A stretch of 7,727 bases of DNA from assembly GCA_965369635.1 (NCBI GenBank), contig CBDURC010000148.1, positions 1 to 7,727 on the forward strand, written 5' to 3'. Numbering within the stretch: position 1 is the first letter of the stretch; each line of letters begins with the position of its first letter. Shown one piece after another: positions 1 through 5,950 of the stretch. The stretch is from UBA3071 sp965369635. Its GTDB lineage: Bacteria > Chloroflexota > Anaerolineae > UBA3071. The notes under the pieces are model-generated. The model saw only the letters and a list, made by a program, of their open reading frames with translations, was not told the DNA's origin and searched no databases. Made by a program: the position numbers and the translations under genes.

Positions 1-44
1 TCAGCGTTCTATCCTGAGGCCCGTGAACTTAGCCAAGCGGCTTC

Positions 45-73
45 TTGACGAACAGGGCTAACAGTGCTACAAT
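45..73 (+). promoter_or_regulatory. sigma70-type promoter of the RHH-like/HNH gene pair
   Basis: A -35 box TTGACG (45-50) and a -10 box TACAAT (68-73) are separated by exactly 17 bp, each matching the consensus at five of six positions. The predicted transcription start near 80 leaves a leader of about 30 nt before the ATG at 111. This argues against the in-frame TTG at 45 as a translation start, since it lies inside the -35 box. Confidence 0.7.
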
Positions 74-99
74 ATGGTCAAATGGTCAACCATTAATGG
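74..99. promoter_or_regulatory. operator-like overlapping repeats at the transcription start
   Basis: Directly after the -10 box lie two direct copies of ATGGTCA (74-80 and 82-88, 8 bp apart), an inverted repeat AATGG-TCAA-CCATT (81-94) and a perfect 10-bp palindrome CCATTAATGG (90-99). Short palindromes at this position typically bind a small dimeric repressor. The first gene's product has a ribbon-helix-helix-like N-terminus, so autorepression is a reasonable inference but is not shown. Confidence 0.4.
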
Positions 100-110
100 C
101 GAGGTGGATG

Positions 111-545
111 ATGAGAGTACAGACCGTATCCGTGGAATTGCCTAGATCGATCTTCTTGAAGCTCAAGAACGTTGCCGAGCTGACCCATCGCTCGGTAGAA
201 GAGGTGCTGGTCACCACGGTAAACGCCGCGTTGCCGGAGCAGCGCGACCTGCCAGCGGGGCTGGCAAATGAGCTGGCAGCCATGAATCTGTTCAGTGACG
301 AAGCGCTGTGGGCAGCAGCAGAGCCCTCTCTGTCGCCTGCTGAGCAACGCCGCCTGAGTCAATTGAACCGCAGCGCTGAAGACCGTCCCCTGACAAAGGC
401 CGAGGGAGCGGAGCAGAGACAACTGCTGCTTGCCTATCACCGATCTGTTCTGCGCCGAGCCAAGGCACTGGCCATCCTGGCGCAACGAGGACATCCCCTT
501 CCAGACCAAGCCGAGTTGCAGGCACCCCTTGATGAGCTCTCGTAA
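111..545 (+). CDS. hypothetical protein with RHH-like N-terminus, partner of HNH nuclease
   Basis: A 144-aa soluble protein. Residues 3-10 (VQTVSVEL) look like a beta strand, followed by two predicted helices at about 12-25 and 27-41, the strand-helix-helix order of ribbon-helix-helix DNA-binding proteins. The rest (50-144) is charged and helical, with an FSDEALWAAAEPSLSP stretch at 61-76 and a basic helix near 110-120. There are no cysteines, signal peptide or membrane segments. ATG at 111 is chosen because GAGG (101-104) is well spaced from it and the promoter's predicted start is near 80; ATG at 108 is possible. Small proteins with this SDEALW-type middle often precede HNH nucleases in Chloroflexota and cyanobacteria, from family memory. 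Its end overlaps the nuclease gene by 14 nt. An antitoxin-like or DNA-binding partner role is inference. Confidence 0.75.
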   Translation: MRVQTVSVELPRSIFLKLKNVAELTHRSVEEVLVTTVNAALPEQRDLPAGLANELAAMNLFSDEALWAAAEPSLSPAEQRRLSQLNRSAEDRPLTKAEGAEQRQLLLAYHRSVLRRAKALAILAQRGHPLPDQAELQAPLDELS

Positions 546-960
546 GATCCCTCCGAAGTTGCGTCGCCGGATTCGCACGCGTGCCGGAAGCCATTGTGAA
601 TACTGCCAAACATCCGAATGGCTGAGTGGCCTCCCCTGTGAGGTCGATCACATCATTCCGCTCTCCAAAGGGGGACTGACGACACTCGACAACCTGTGCC
701 TCGCCTGTGCCTCGTGCAATGGCTACAAGCAAGCCAGTACGTATGCCACAGACCCTGAGACTGGCAAGGAAGTCCCCGTGTTCAGCCCCCGCCAGCAACG
801 CTGGCGCGAGCACTTCACCTGGAGTGAAGACGGCACAAGGATCATCGGACTGACGGCTTGCGGACGGGCAACAGTAGTGGCCTTGAAACTCAATCACCCC
901 CTCGTCGTCACCGCCCGTTCGATCTGGGTCACCTTCCATCGGCACCCACCAACAGACTGA
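532..960 (+). CDS. HNH endonuclease
   Basis: A 142-aa protein with a complete HNH (beta-beta-alpha metal) nuclease core. Zinc-knuckle cysteines are C22-x2-C25 (HCEYC) and C59-x2-C62 (CASCN). The catalytic segment is VDHIIPLSKGG with D39-H40, and the following asparagines are N54 (TLDNLCLAC) and N63. A basic N-terminus (KLRRRIRTR) may contact DNA. C-terminal to the core is the conserved extension with DPETG, FSPRQQRWREHF and GLTACGRATV typical of a small family common in Chloroflexota and cyanobacteria. ATG at 532 is preferred over an upstream in-frame ATG at 430 because the family begins just before the basic segment, and because it overlaps the stop of the preceding gene, suggesting translational coupling; no strong Shine-Dalgarno precedes it. 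The natural target is unknown. It could be a toxin, a defence nuclease or a homing-type enzyme. Confidence 0.9.
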   Translation: MSSRKIPPKLRRRIRTRAGSHCEYCQTSEWLSGLPCEVDHIIPLSKGGLTTLDNLCLACASCNGYKQASTYATDPETGKEVPVFSPRQQRWREHFTWSEDGTRIIGLTACGRATVVALKLNHPLVVTARSIWVTFHRHPPTD

Positions 961-1010
961 GCCAATAGGCGCTCCAGATACTGCCGCCCTGAAAGGCTCC
1001 AAACGCGCCA

Positions 1011-1034
1011 CTGGACTGCCATTACGCAGTCCGG
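1011..1034. repeat. hairpin downstream of the HNH gene
   Basis: The arms CTGGACTGC (1011-1019) and GCAGTCCGG (1026-1034) pair over nine positions with one G-T wobble, around a six-base loop CATTAC. There is no adjoining run of T, so it is not a standard intrinsic terminator. It may still act as an mRNA 3' stabiliser for the transcript ending at 960. Confidence 0.45.
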
Positions 1035-1106
1035 CATGGCCGACACACAGGCGACGTAGGTCTTTTCAGTGCTCAGGGAATAGTGCCTGACCCAGATGGC
1101 GTCACG

Positions 1107-1153
1107 GACACTTCGACAACCCTTCGATAGGCTCAGGACAAGGCTCAGTACAG
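1107..1153. repeat. degenerate CTTCGACA/GGCTCAGGACA dispersed repeat
   Basis: The stretch contains CTTCGACA (1111-1118), then CTTCGATAGGCTCAGGACA (1122-1140) and a second GGCTCAG (1142-1148). It resembles the CTTCGACAAGCTCAGG-type intergenic repeat found in many copies in Chloroflexota and other environmental genomes. In minus-strand translation it yields the familiar spurious PEPIEGLSKCP peptide. Family assignment is from memory. Confidence 0.6.
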
Positions 1154-1287
1154 ACCTGATCCAGCAGCTTTCTGGGACGTTCCGCCGTTTCTGACCTCCG
1201 ACTCATATTTGTCTCTTGGGGCTTTTGAGTGTATAGTGGTAACTCCACATGCGTATTGCTGTACCTCACTACCGGACACTTTCGCCA

Positions 1288-1330
1288 GGACTCGGATGAA
1301 CACGGATAGACACGGATTTTCTTCTTCTTC
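1288..1330. repeat. 10-bp-periodic CGGAT repeat
   Basis: CGGAT occurs at 1293, 1303 and 1313, exactly 10 bp apart, in the context gaacaCGGATagacaCGGAT, and is followed by a pyrimidine run with repeated CTT. This matches a common degenerate intergenic repeat type (reverse strand reading ATCCGTGT repeated). It has no coding potential of its own. Confidence 0.6.
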
Positions 1331-1443
1331 CAGCCATTCAAGGGTCTCAAGACAGCAATTCTCAGTATCATAATCATACCCCGTTTCTCACATTTAGCCG
1401 TTCTCCATCTTTTCGAGGCCCTGACGATTCCCACGCAAAGGGC

Positions 1444-1472
1444 TTGCGTTTCGTGTAAACGGATGTTCTAAT
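1444..1472 (+). promoter_or_regulatory. possible transposase promoter across the IS left edge
   Basis: A -35-like TTGCGT (1444-1449) and a -10-like TCTAAT (1467-1472, five of six consensus positions) are 17 bp apart. The -35 would straddle the IS boundary, so promoter strength would depend on the insertion site. An alternative extended -10, TGGTATGCT (ending at 1494), would give a nearly leaderless transcript. Neither has been demonstrated. Confidence 0.3.
1448..1463 (+). repeat. left terminal inverted repeat of the IS
   Basis: GTTTCGTGTAAACGGA matches the reverse complement of 3231-3246 at 12 of 16 positions, with the outer eight identical. It overlaps the spacer of the proposed transposase promoter. 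Confidence 0.65.
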
Positions 1473-1501
1473 AGCTGAGTTTCTGTGGTATGCTACGCTG
1501 C

Positions 1502-3223
1502 ATGAACACCACACAGGAATTCACAGTAGAACGAGTGGACGACATCCCATTGTTGCTTGGAATGATGATCAAGCTAGGGATGCCGAGCATTCTCGATCGT
1601 CACTTGGGCAACCATGGACATCAGAAAGGACTATCGAACGGCTGGGTGGCCACCATCTGGCTAGCCTACATTCTATCAGAGGGCAAGCATACCAAGGTTC
1701 ACGTACAGGAGTGGGTGATGTCGCGCATTCACTTGCTGGAACAGCTGACTGGCCAGGAGCTGCGCCCCGAGGACTTCACCGATGACCGTCTCACCATAGT
1801 GCTCAAGCGCATGAGTGATCTGGAACGGTGGCATGGCATCGAAAGCGAGCTTTGGCAAGCCACGTTGGTGGTGCATCACGTGCCGTTGGAGGGCGTTCGT
1901 CTGGACAGCACCACCAGCTACGGTTATCACCAAGTCAGCGACGATGGCGTGATGCAGCATGGACATAGCAAAGATCGACGGCCAGACTTGCCGCAGTTGA
2001 AGCTGATGCTAGCGGTGGCCGAGCCATCAGGTCAGCTAATAGCCTGCGATGTGCATCCAGGGCAACGGGCTGATGATCCCCTCTATCTACCACTCATTCG
2101 CCGTGTCCGGCAGATGGTGCAGCAGCGGGGGCTGTTGTACACGGGTGATAGCAAGATGGCAGCCTTGGAGACCCGAGCCCACATCGTTGCCCATGATGAC
2201 TACTACCTGACGGTCTTGCCGCTCACCGGTCAGACGGCCCAGAAGTGGGACAGCTGGCTGGATGCTATTGTGGACGGCGAGCAGACGGCGACGCTGGTGT
2301 GGCGTGACGATGAACTGCTGGGAGCAGGCTACGAATTCACCCGCAGTCTGGAGGCCATTGTTGATGGACAGACCATCCAGTGGCAGGAGCGAGTGCAATT
2401 GGTGCGCTCGACAGCGTTGGCACAGGCACGAGCAGATCAGTTGGAGAAGCGCTTGGTGCGAGCTGTCGATGCTCTACACAAGTTGACACCACTTCCTGGC
2501 CGAGGGCGCCGTCAACATCGGGACGAAGCGGCTTTGCAGGCAGCCATTGATAAGGTGCTGACCCGTTACCAGGTCCAGGGCTTGCTCCAGCCCACCTGGC
2601 GAAGGGATGAGACACACAAGACCCGCTACATCGGCCCCGGACGGGGCGGTCCCAACCGTCCCACCCGGACGGAAGTCCCCGTGCACTACGTCATCACTGG
2701 TGTCACACGGGATGAAGAAGCTATCACACGCCGCTGCTACCGCTTGGGTTGGCGTGCCTATGTAACCAACTTGCCCCAGAACAACTGGACGCTGACTGAC
2801 TCAGTGGTGCACTATCGCGCCGGCTATTGTGTCGAACGGGACTTTCATCTCATCAAAGACAAACCGCTGGGGCTGAGCCCCCTCTACGTCAGACGGTCTG
2901 ACCAGATTGTGGGGCTCACCCATCTGTTGACCATAGCCTTGCGCATCCTGATCTTGATCGAGAGCAAAGTGAGGGATGGTCTTCAAGCAGCAGACGCTAC
3001 ACTGACCGGCTTGCATGAAGGACAACCCCGTCGTGCGACCGATCGCCCCACGGGTCGACGGTTGCTGCGTGCCTTCGCACGGGCAGAAGTGACCAGAATT
3101 GGTATCCGCATCGAAGGCCAATGGCATTGGTACCTGACATCGCTATCGGACCTCTTGGCCCGTATTCTGGCACTCGCTGGGCTCTCACAACAGACCTATG
3201 TGCAGCTGGGAAATCCTCCATAG
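1502..3223 (+). CDS. IS1634 family DDE transposase
   Basis: A 573-aa intact transposase. The N-terminal domain (about 1-130) has the EFTVERVDDIPLL opening of the DUF4277-containing IS1634 group. The RNase H-like core shows the first catalytic aspartate in VRLDSTT (D135), the second in LYTGDSKM (D216), and the glutamate in the YR...VERDFHLIK motif (E445, with K452 seven residues later, the signature spacing of IS4-type YREK motifs). The long insertion between the second D and the E (about 240-400) is typical of IS4 relatives. ATG at 1502 is chosen over an in-frame ATG at 1490 because family members begin at this residue context; both lack a strong Shine-Dalgarno sequence. No frameshift or stop interrupts the gene, so the element may still move. 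The catalytic assignments are by motif only. Confidence 0.9.
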   Translation: MNTTQEFTVERVDDIPLLLGMMIKLGMPSILDRHLGNHGHQKGLSNGWVATIWLAYILSEGKHTKVHVQEWVMSRIHLLEQLTGQELRPEDFTDDRLTIVLKRMSDLERWHGIESELWQATLVVHHVPLEGVRLDSTTSYGYHQVSDDGVMQHGHSKDRRPDLPQLKLMLAVAEPSGQLIACDVHPGQRADDPLYLPLIRRVRQMVQQRGLLYTGDSKMAALETRAHIVAHDDYYLTVLPLTGQTAQKWDSWLDAIVDGEQTATLVWRDDELLGAGYEFTRSLEAIVDGQTIQWQERVQLVRSTALAQARADQLEKRLVRAVDALHKLTPLPGRGRRQHRDEAALQAAIDKVLTRYQVQGLLQPTWRRDETHKTRYIGPGRGGPNRPTRTEVPVHYVITGVTRDEEAITRRCYRLGWRAYVTNLPQNNWTLTDSVVHYRAGYCVERDFHLIKDKPLGLSPLYVRRSDQIVGLTHLLTIALRILILIESKVRDGLQAADATLTGLHEGQPRRATDRPTGRRLLRAFARAEVTRIGIRIEGQWHWYLTSLSDLLARILALAGLSQQTYVQLGNPP

Positions 3224-3230
3224 TGCACTT

Positions 3231-3246
3231 CTCATTTGCACGAAAC
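3231..3246 (-). repeat. right terminal inverted repeat of the IS
   Basis: On the minus strand this reads GTTTCGTGCAAATGAG, pairing with 1448-1463. The first bases beyond it (3247-3262) already belong to the Shine-Dalgarno region of the cooF stub. Confidence 0.65.
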
Positions 3247-3251
3247 AAAAG

Positions 3252-3434
3252 AAGGAGGTGAGAACTACACCCATAGAAGATCTATTCATCCTGCTCAAGC
3301 CTGACGGTTGCCTGGGCTGTCACGCCTGCGAACTGGTATGCGCCGTAGCGCACACCGAAGCGGGCAGTCTCATCGGCGCTGTCCTGGCTCGGCGAGTGGT
3401 TGCAGCCCCGCAACAGCGTGATGTTGGTGGATAA
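3252..3434 (+). pseudogene. cooF: 5' fragment of a cooF-like ferredoxin gene
   Basis: The reading frame carries EDLFILLKPDG (3276-3308), then CLGCHACELVCAVAH, followed by SLIGAVL, ending near 3387. This is the first 4Fe-4S motif (CxxCxxCxxxC) of a CooF-type protein; 16 of 28 aligned residues match the intact cooF downstream and the DNA is also clearly alike. The remaining three clusters are missing: homology stops after about 35 codons and the frame ends at TAA 3432-3434. A good Shine-Dalgarno AAGGAGGTGAG (3252-3262) remains, but the codon where ATG is expected is ATA (3273-3275). The spacing from GGAGG is 14 nt, longer than usual. It may be a remnant of a former cooF-cooS gene order, or a partial duplication. 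A short expressed peptide cannot be excluded. Confidence 0.7.
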
Positions 3435-3476
3435 TGGTCTGCACCACAACTCAGCAATTCCTGGAAGCATCAGAGA

Positions 3477-3546
3477 GCCAGCAACAACTGGCAACAATCT
3501 GCAAAGGGTGACCCCTCGCGGTTGCCCTCCAAGGAGGCAATTCCCC
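3477..3546 (+). promoter_or_regulatory. structured leader and Shine-Dalgarno of cooS
   Basis: AAGGAGG (3531-3537) sits 9 nt before the cooS ATG and decides that start. CCTCC (3526-3530) just upstream is its exact complement, and with flanking bases TTGCC(C)TCC can pair with GGAGGCAA (3533-3540), a hairpin that would hide the ribosome site. GGCAAC (3490-3495) is complementary to GTTGCC (3521-3526) and would compete with that hairpin. Other order here: GCAA repeated at 3481, 3491 and 3501, and an inverted repeat GCCAG-N6-CTGGC (3477-3492). No convincing -35/-10 pair was found between the IS and cooS. Confidence 0.4.
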
Positions 3547-5436
3547 ATGGCTGACAAGTCATACAGTGAAAAGATTCTGAGCAGGAGCATTGACCCTGCC
3601 ACCCACGAGATGCTAGCCCGGGCTGAGGAGCTGGGCATCGAGACTGCCTGGGACAGGTACGAGGCTCAACTACCCCAGTGTGGCTTTGGCGAACTGGGGG
3701 TCTGCTGTCGCAACTGCAACATGGGCCCCTGCCGCATCAGCCCCTTCGAGGAGGAAGGGCCAAAACTGGGCGTCTGCGGAGCCACGGCCGACATCATCGT
3801 CGCCCGCAATCTGATCCGCATGATCGCCGCCGGCGCGGCCGCCCACTCCGACCACGGGCGGGACATCGCCCACACGCTGCTCTTGACCGCCCAGGGCAAG
3901 GGCGGCGGCTACGAGATCAAAGACGTGGTGAAACTGAACGCACTGGCGGTAGAGTACGGCATTGAGACGGAGGGCCGGAGCAAGGAAGAGATCGCCCTGG
4001 ACCTGGCCCACGCCGCCTACGCCGAGTTCGGCAACCAGGAAGGCCCCATCCAGTTCACCCGCCGCGCGCCGGAAAAGCGCGTCGCTCTGTGGCAAAAGTG
4101 GGGCATTGACCCGCGCGGCATTGACCGCGAGATCGTAGAGATCATGCACCGCACCCACATCGGCGTGGACAACGACCCGGTCAACCTGATCCTGCACGGG
4201 CTTAGGGCCTCCATCGCCGACGGCTGGGGCGGCTCAATGATCGCCACCGAACTCTCCGACGTCCTGTTCGGCACGCCTACCCCCACACGCTCGCAGGCCA
4301 ACCTGGGCGTGCTCGAGGCTGACCAGGTGAACATCGTCGCCCACGGCCACGAACCGACCCTTTCAGAGATGATCGTCGCCGCCGCCCACGACCCCGAGAT
4401 GCTGGCCCTGGCCGAGAAGTACGGCGCGACGGGCATCAACGTGGTCGGCATGTGCTGCACCGGCAACGAGATCATCATGCGCCACGGCATCCCCATCGCC
4501 GGCAACTTCTTACAGCAAGAGTTGGCCGTCATCACCGGCGCTGTCGAGGCGATCATCGTGGATGTGCAGTGCATCATGCCCGCGCTGGGCGCGCTGGCCG
4601 GCTGCTTCCACACCAAGTTCATCTCCACCTCGCCCAAGGCCAAGTTCCCCGGCGCGACCCACATCGAGTTCCACGAGGAACACGCCTACGAGATCGCCAA
4701 AGGGATCGTGCGCACCGCCGTGGAGAACTATCGCTTCCGCAAGCCCGATATGGTGCACATCCCCGACGATAAGATGGAGTGCATGGTCGGCTTCAGCGTG
4801 GAGGCCATCGTGGCCGCGCTGGGTGGCACGCTCGACCCGCTGCTGGACGCCATCAAGGGCGGCGCGATCAAAGGCATCGGCGCAGTGGTCGGCTGCAACA
4901 GCGTCAAGATTCAGCACGACTACGGCCACGTCAGACTGCTGGAGGAACTGATCAAGCAGGACGTGCTGGTATTGACCACGGGCTGCAATGCCATCGCCGC
5001 CGCCAAAGCCGGGCTGCTGCTGCCAGAGGCAGCCGAGCAGGCCGGGGATGGACTCAAGTCCGTCTGCCAGGCGCTAGGCATCCCGCCGGTGCTGCACATG
5101 GGCTCCTGCGTAGATATCAGCCGCATCCTGGTCGCCTGCGCGGCCATCGCCAACGCGCTGGGGGTAGATATCAGCGACCTGCCGGCGGCCGCCGCGGCCC
5201 CAGAGTGGATGAGTGAGAAAGCGGTCAGCATCGGCGCCTACGTCGTCTCATCCGGCGTCTTTACCGTGCTGGGAACCGTGCCCCCTGTGTTGGGCAGCCC
5301 GGTCGTGACCGAGGTGCTCACCCAGACCGCGAACGATGTCGTCGGCGCGGTCTTTGCCATCGAACCGGACCCGTTCAAGGCCGCGCGACTCATGATTGAC
5401 CACATTGATGCCAAGCGCCAGGCTCTAGGCATCTAG
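3547..5436 (+). CDS. cooS: anaerobic Ni-Fe carbon monoxide dehydrogenase catalytic subunit
   Basis: A 629-aa protein, the usual CooS length, catalysing CO + H2O to CO2 + 2H+ + 2 electrons as a cytoplasmic homodimer. By comparison with Carboxydothermus CODH-II, the D-cluster cysteines are C45 and C53 (C-x7-C spacing), B-cluster C54, C57, C62 and C77, and C-cluster ligands the HGH histidine at 266-268, C304 (GMCCTGN), C342 (VDVQC), C450 (VVGCNS), C480 (TTGCNA) and C521 (MGSCVD). Proton-transfer residues H100 and K558 (MSEKAV) are also present. Every residue I can check is intact, so it should be active. ATG 3547 is fixed by AAGGAGG 9 nt upstream; in-frame codons back to 3400 overlap the cooF stub and resemble nothing. 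The first 50 or so codons use less G/C at third positions (about 68% against 88% next) and AGG arginines. It heads the three-gene electron-transfer operon. Confidence 0.97.
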   Translation: MADKSYSEKILSRSIDPATHEMLARAEELGIETAWDRYEAQLPQCGFGELGVCCRNCNMGPCRISPFEEEGPKLGVCGATADIIVARNLIRMIAAGAAAHSDHGRDIAHTLLLTAQGKGGGYEIKDVVKLNALAVEYGIETEGRSKEEIALDLAHAAYAEFGNQEGPIQFTRRAPEKRVALWQKWGIDPRGIDREIVEIMHRTHIGVDNDPVNLILHGLRASIADGWGGSMIATELSDVLFGTPTPTRSQANLGVLEADQVNIVAHGHEPTLSEMIVAAAHDPEMLALAEKYGATGINVVGMCCTGNEIIMRHGIPIAGNFLQQELAVITGAVEAIIVDVQCIMPALGALAGCFHTKFISTSPKAKFPGATHIEFHEEHAYEIAKGIVRTAVENYRFRKPDMVHIPDDKMECMVGFSVEAIVAALGGTLDPLLDAIKGGAIKGIGAVVGCNSVKIQHDYGHVRLLEELIKQDVLVLTTGCNAIAAAKAGLLLPEAAEQAGDGLKSVCQALGIPPVLHMGSCVDISRILVACAAIANALGVDISDLPAAAAAPEWMSEKAVSIGAYVVSSGVFTVLGTVPPVLGSPVVTEVLTQTANDVVGAVFAIEPDPFKAARLMIDHIDAKRQALGI

Positions 5437-5449
5437 GGAGGTGATCACA

Positions 5450-5947
5450 ATGAAAGAGATATTCGTGCGCCTGGACCGTTGCCTGGGCTGCCACACCTGC
5501 GAGATTGTCTGCGCCGTGGAACACTCGCAGAGCAAGAGTCTGTTCGGCGCGATATTCGAGCATCCCACCCCCAAGCGGCGGCTGTTCGTGGAGTGGGTGG
5601 CCCCGGAGCACAAGCTCCCGATCCTGTGCCGCCACTGTGAAGACGCTCCCTGTATGCACGCCTGCATCAGCGGCGCTATCAGCCGTACGCCAGAGGGGGT
5701 GATCATCACCGACGAGGACAAGTGTATCGGCTGCTGGACGTGCGTGATGGTCTGTCCTTATGGTGTCATCGGCCGGCACCTGGAGAGACACACGGCCTAT
5801 CACTGTGACCGCTGCCCGGATCAGGACGAGCCGGCCTGCGTGAGCGCGTGTCCCACCGGGGCTTTGGTCTATCGCACCGTGGTCGAGTTCTCGGCTGACG
5901 TGCGCCAGGTGGCCGCGGCAGAGATGTTGGCCGGCGAAGGGGGGTGA
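5450..5947 (+). CDS. cooF: CooF-type four-cluster ferredoxin, CODH electron acceptor
   Basis: A 165-aa iron-sulfur protein with sixteen cysteines in four groups: C11/14/17/21, C60/63/68/72, C92/95/98/102 and C119/122/130/134. This is the arrangement of CooF, HycB and DmsB-type subunits that bind four 4Fe-4S clusters. It should take electrons from the CooS D-cluster and hand them to the downstream flavoprotein. There is no Tat signal or membrane segment, so it is cytoplasmic. ATG 5450 is chosen over GTG 5441 because GTG 5441 is part of the near-perfect Shine-Dalgarno AGGGAGGTGAT (5435-5445), which itself overlaps the cooS stop codon; only 13 nt separate the two genes. Its N-terminus closely resembles the truncated copy upstream of cooS. 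The C-terminus is short, with no additional domain. Confidence 0.93.
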   Translation: MKEIFVRLDRCLGCHTCEIVCAVEHSQSKSLFGAIFEHPTPKRRLFVEWVAPEHKLPILCRHCEDAPCMHACISGAISRTPEGVIITDEDKCIGCWTCVMVCPYGVIGRHLERHTAYHCDRCPDQDEPACVSACPTGALVYRTVVEFSADVRQVAAAEMLAGEGG

Positions 5948-5950
5948 ATT

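Larger units (their letters stand above)
961..1447. other. non-coding region between HNH gene and insertion sequence
   Basis: I see no credible gene in these 487 bases. They contain a hairpin (1011-1034) and two degenerate dispersed repeats (1107-1153 and 1288-1330). A 110-codon minus-strand reading frame exists but is translated repeat sequence. A short inverted repeat GTGG-TAACT-CCAC lies near 1237-1249. Confidence 0.6.
1448..3246 (+). mobile_element. IS1634-type (IS4 superfamily) insertion sequence, about 1.8 kb
   Basis: The element is bounded by imperfect inverted repeats: GTTTCGTGTAAACGGA at 1448-1463 and, on the opposite strand, GTTTCGTGCAAATGAG at 3231-3246, identical at 12 of 16 positions including the outer eight. 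A single full-length DDE transposase gene lies between them. Size and organisation fit the IS1634 group. I could not find a convincing target-site duplication flanking these ends, so the exact boundaries could be off by a few bases, or one flank may have been rearranged after insertion. Its right end lies 5 nt from the Shine-Dalgarno sequence of a cooF stub. Confidence 0.75.

Noticed and set aside
292..1011. 239-codon minus-strand reading frame across the RHH-like and HNH genes
   Set aside because: It is antisense to two better supported genes, one with a clear HNH motif, and its translation resembles no family I recognise.
1102..1434. 110-codon minus-strand reading frame before the IS
   Set aside because: It consists largely of translated dispersed repeats (PEPIEGLSKCP-type and KKKIRVYPCSS-type peptides) and lacks a ribosome site.
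1437..3256. Target-site duplication flanking the IS
   Set aside because: AAAG occurs near both ends but not at matching distances from the inverted repeats, so I do not claim a duplication.
3236..3264. Outward hybrid promoter at the IS right end (TTGCAC as -35)
   Set aside because: At 17 bp spacing the -10 would be TGAGAA, a poor match, and it would overlap the ribosome site of the cooF stub.
3400..3435. Promoter with GATAAT (3430-3435) as -10
   Set aside because: The nearest -35-like TTGCAG (3400-3405) is 24 bp away and nothing suitable lies at 16-18 bp, so there is no credible pair.
3400..3546. N-terminal extension of cooS by 49 codons
   Set aside because: CooS proteins begin at the ATG at 3547, which has a strong Shine-Dalgarno sequence; the extension crosses the end of the cooF stub and looks like non-coding sequence.
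3666..5432. Several long antisense and alternate-frame readings within cooS
   Set aside because: They are shadows produced by high GC at third positions; cooS has complete cluster ligands in its own frame.
5441..5449. GTG start for cooF at 5441
   Set aside because: The GTG is part of the Shine-Dalgarno sequence; ATG at 5450 has ideal spacing and matches the family N-terminus.
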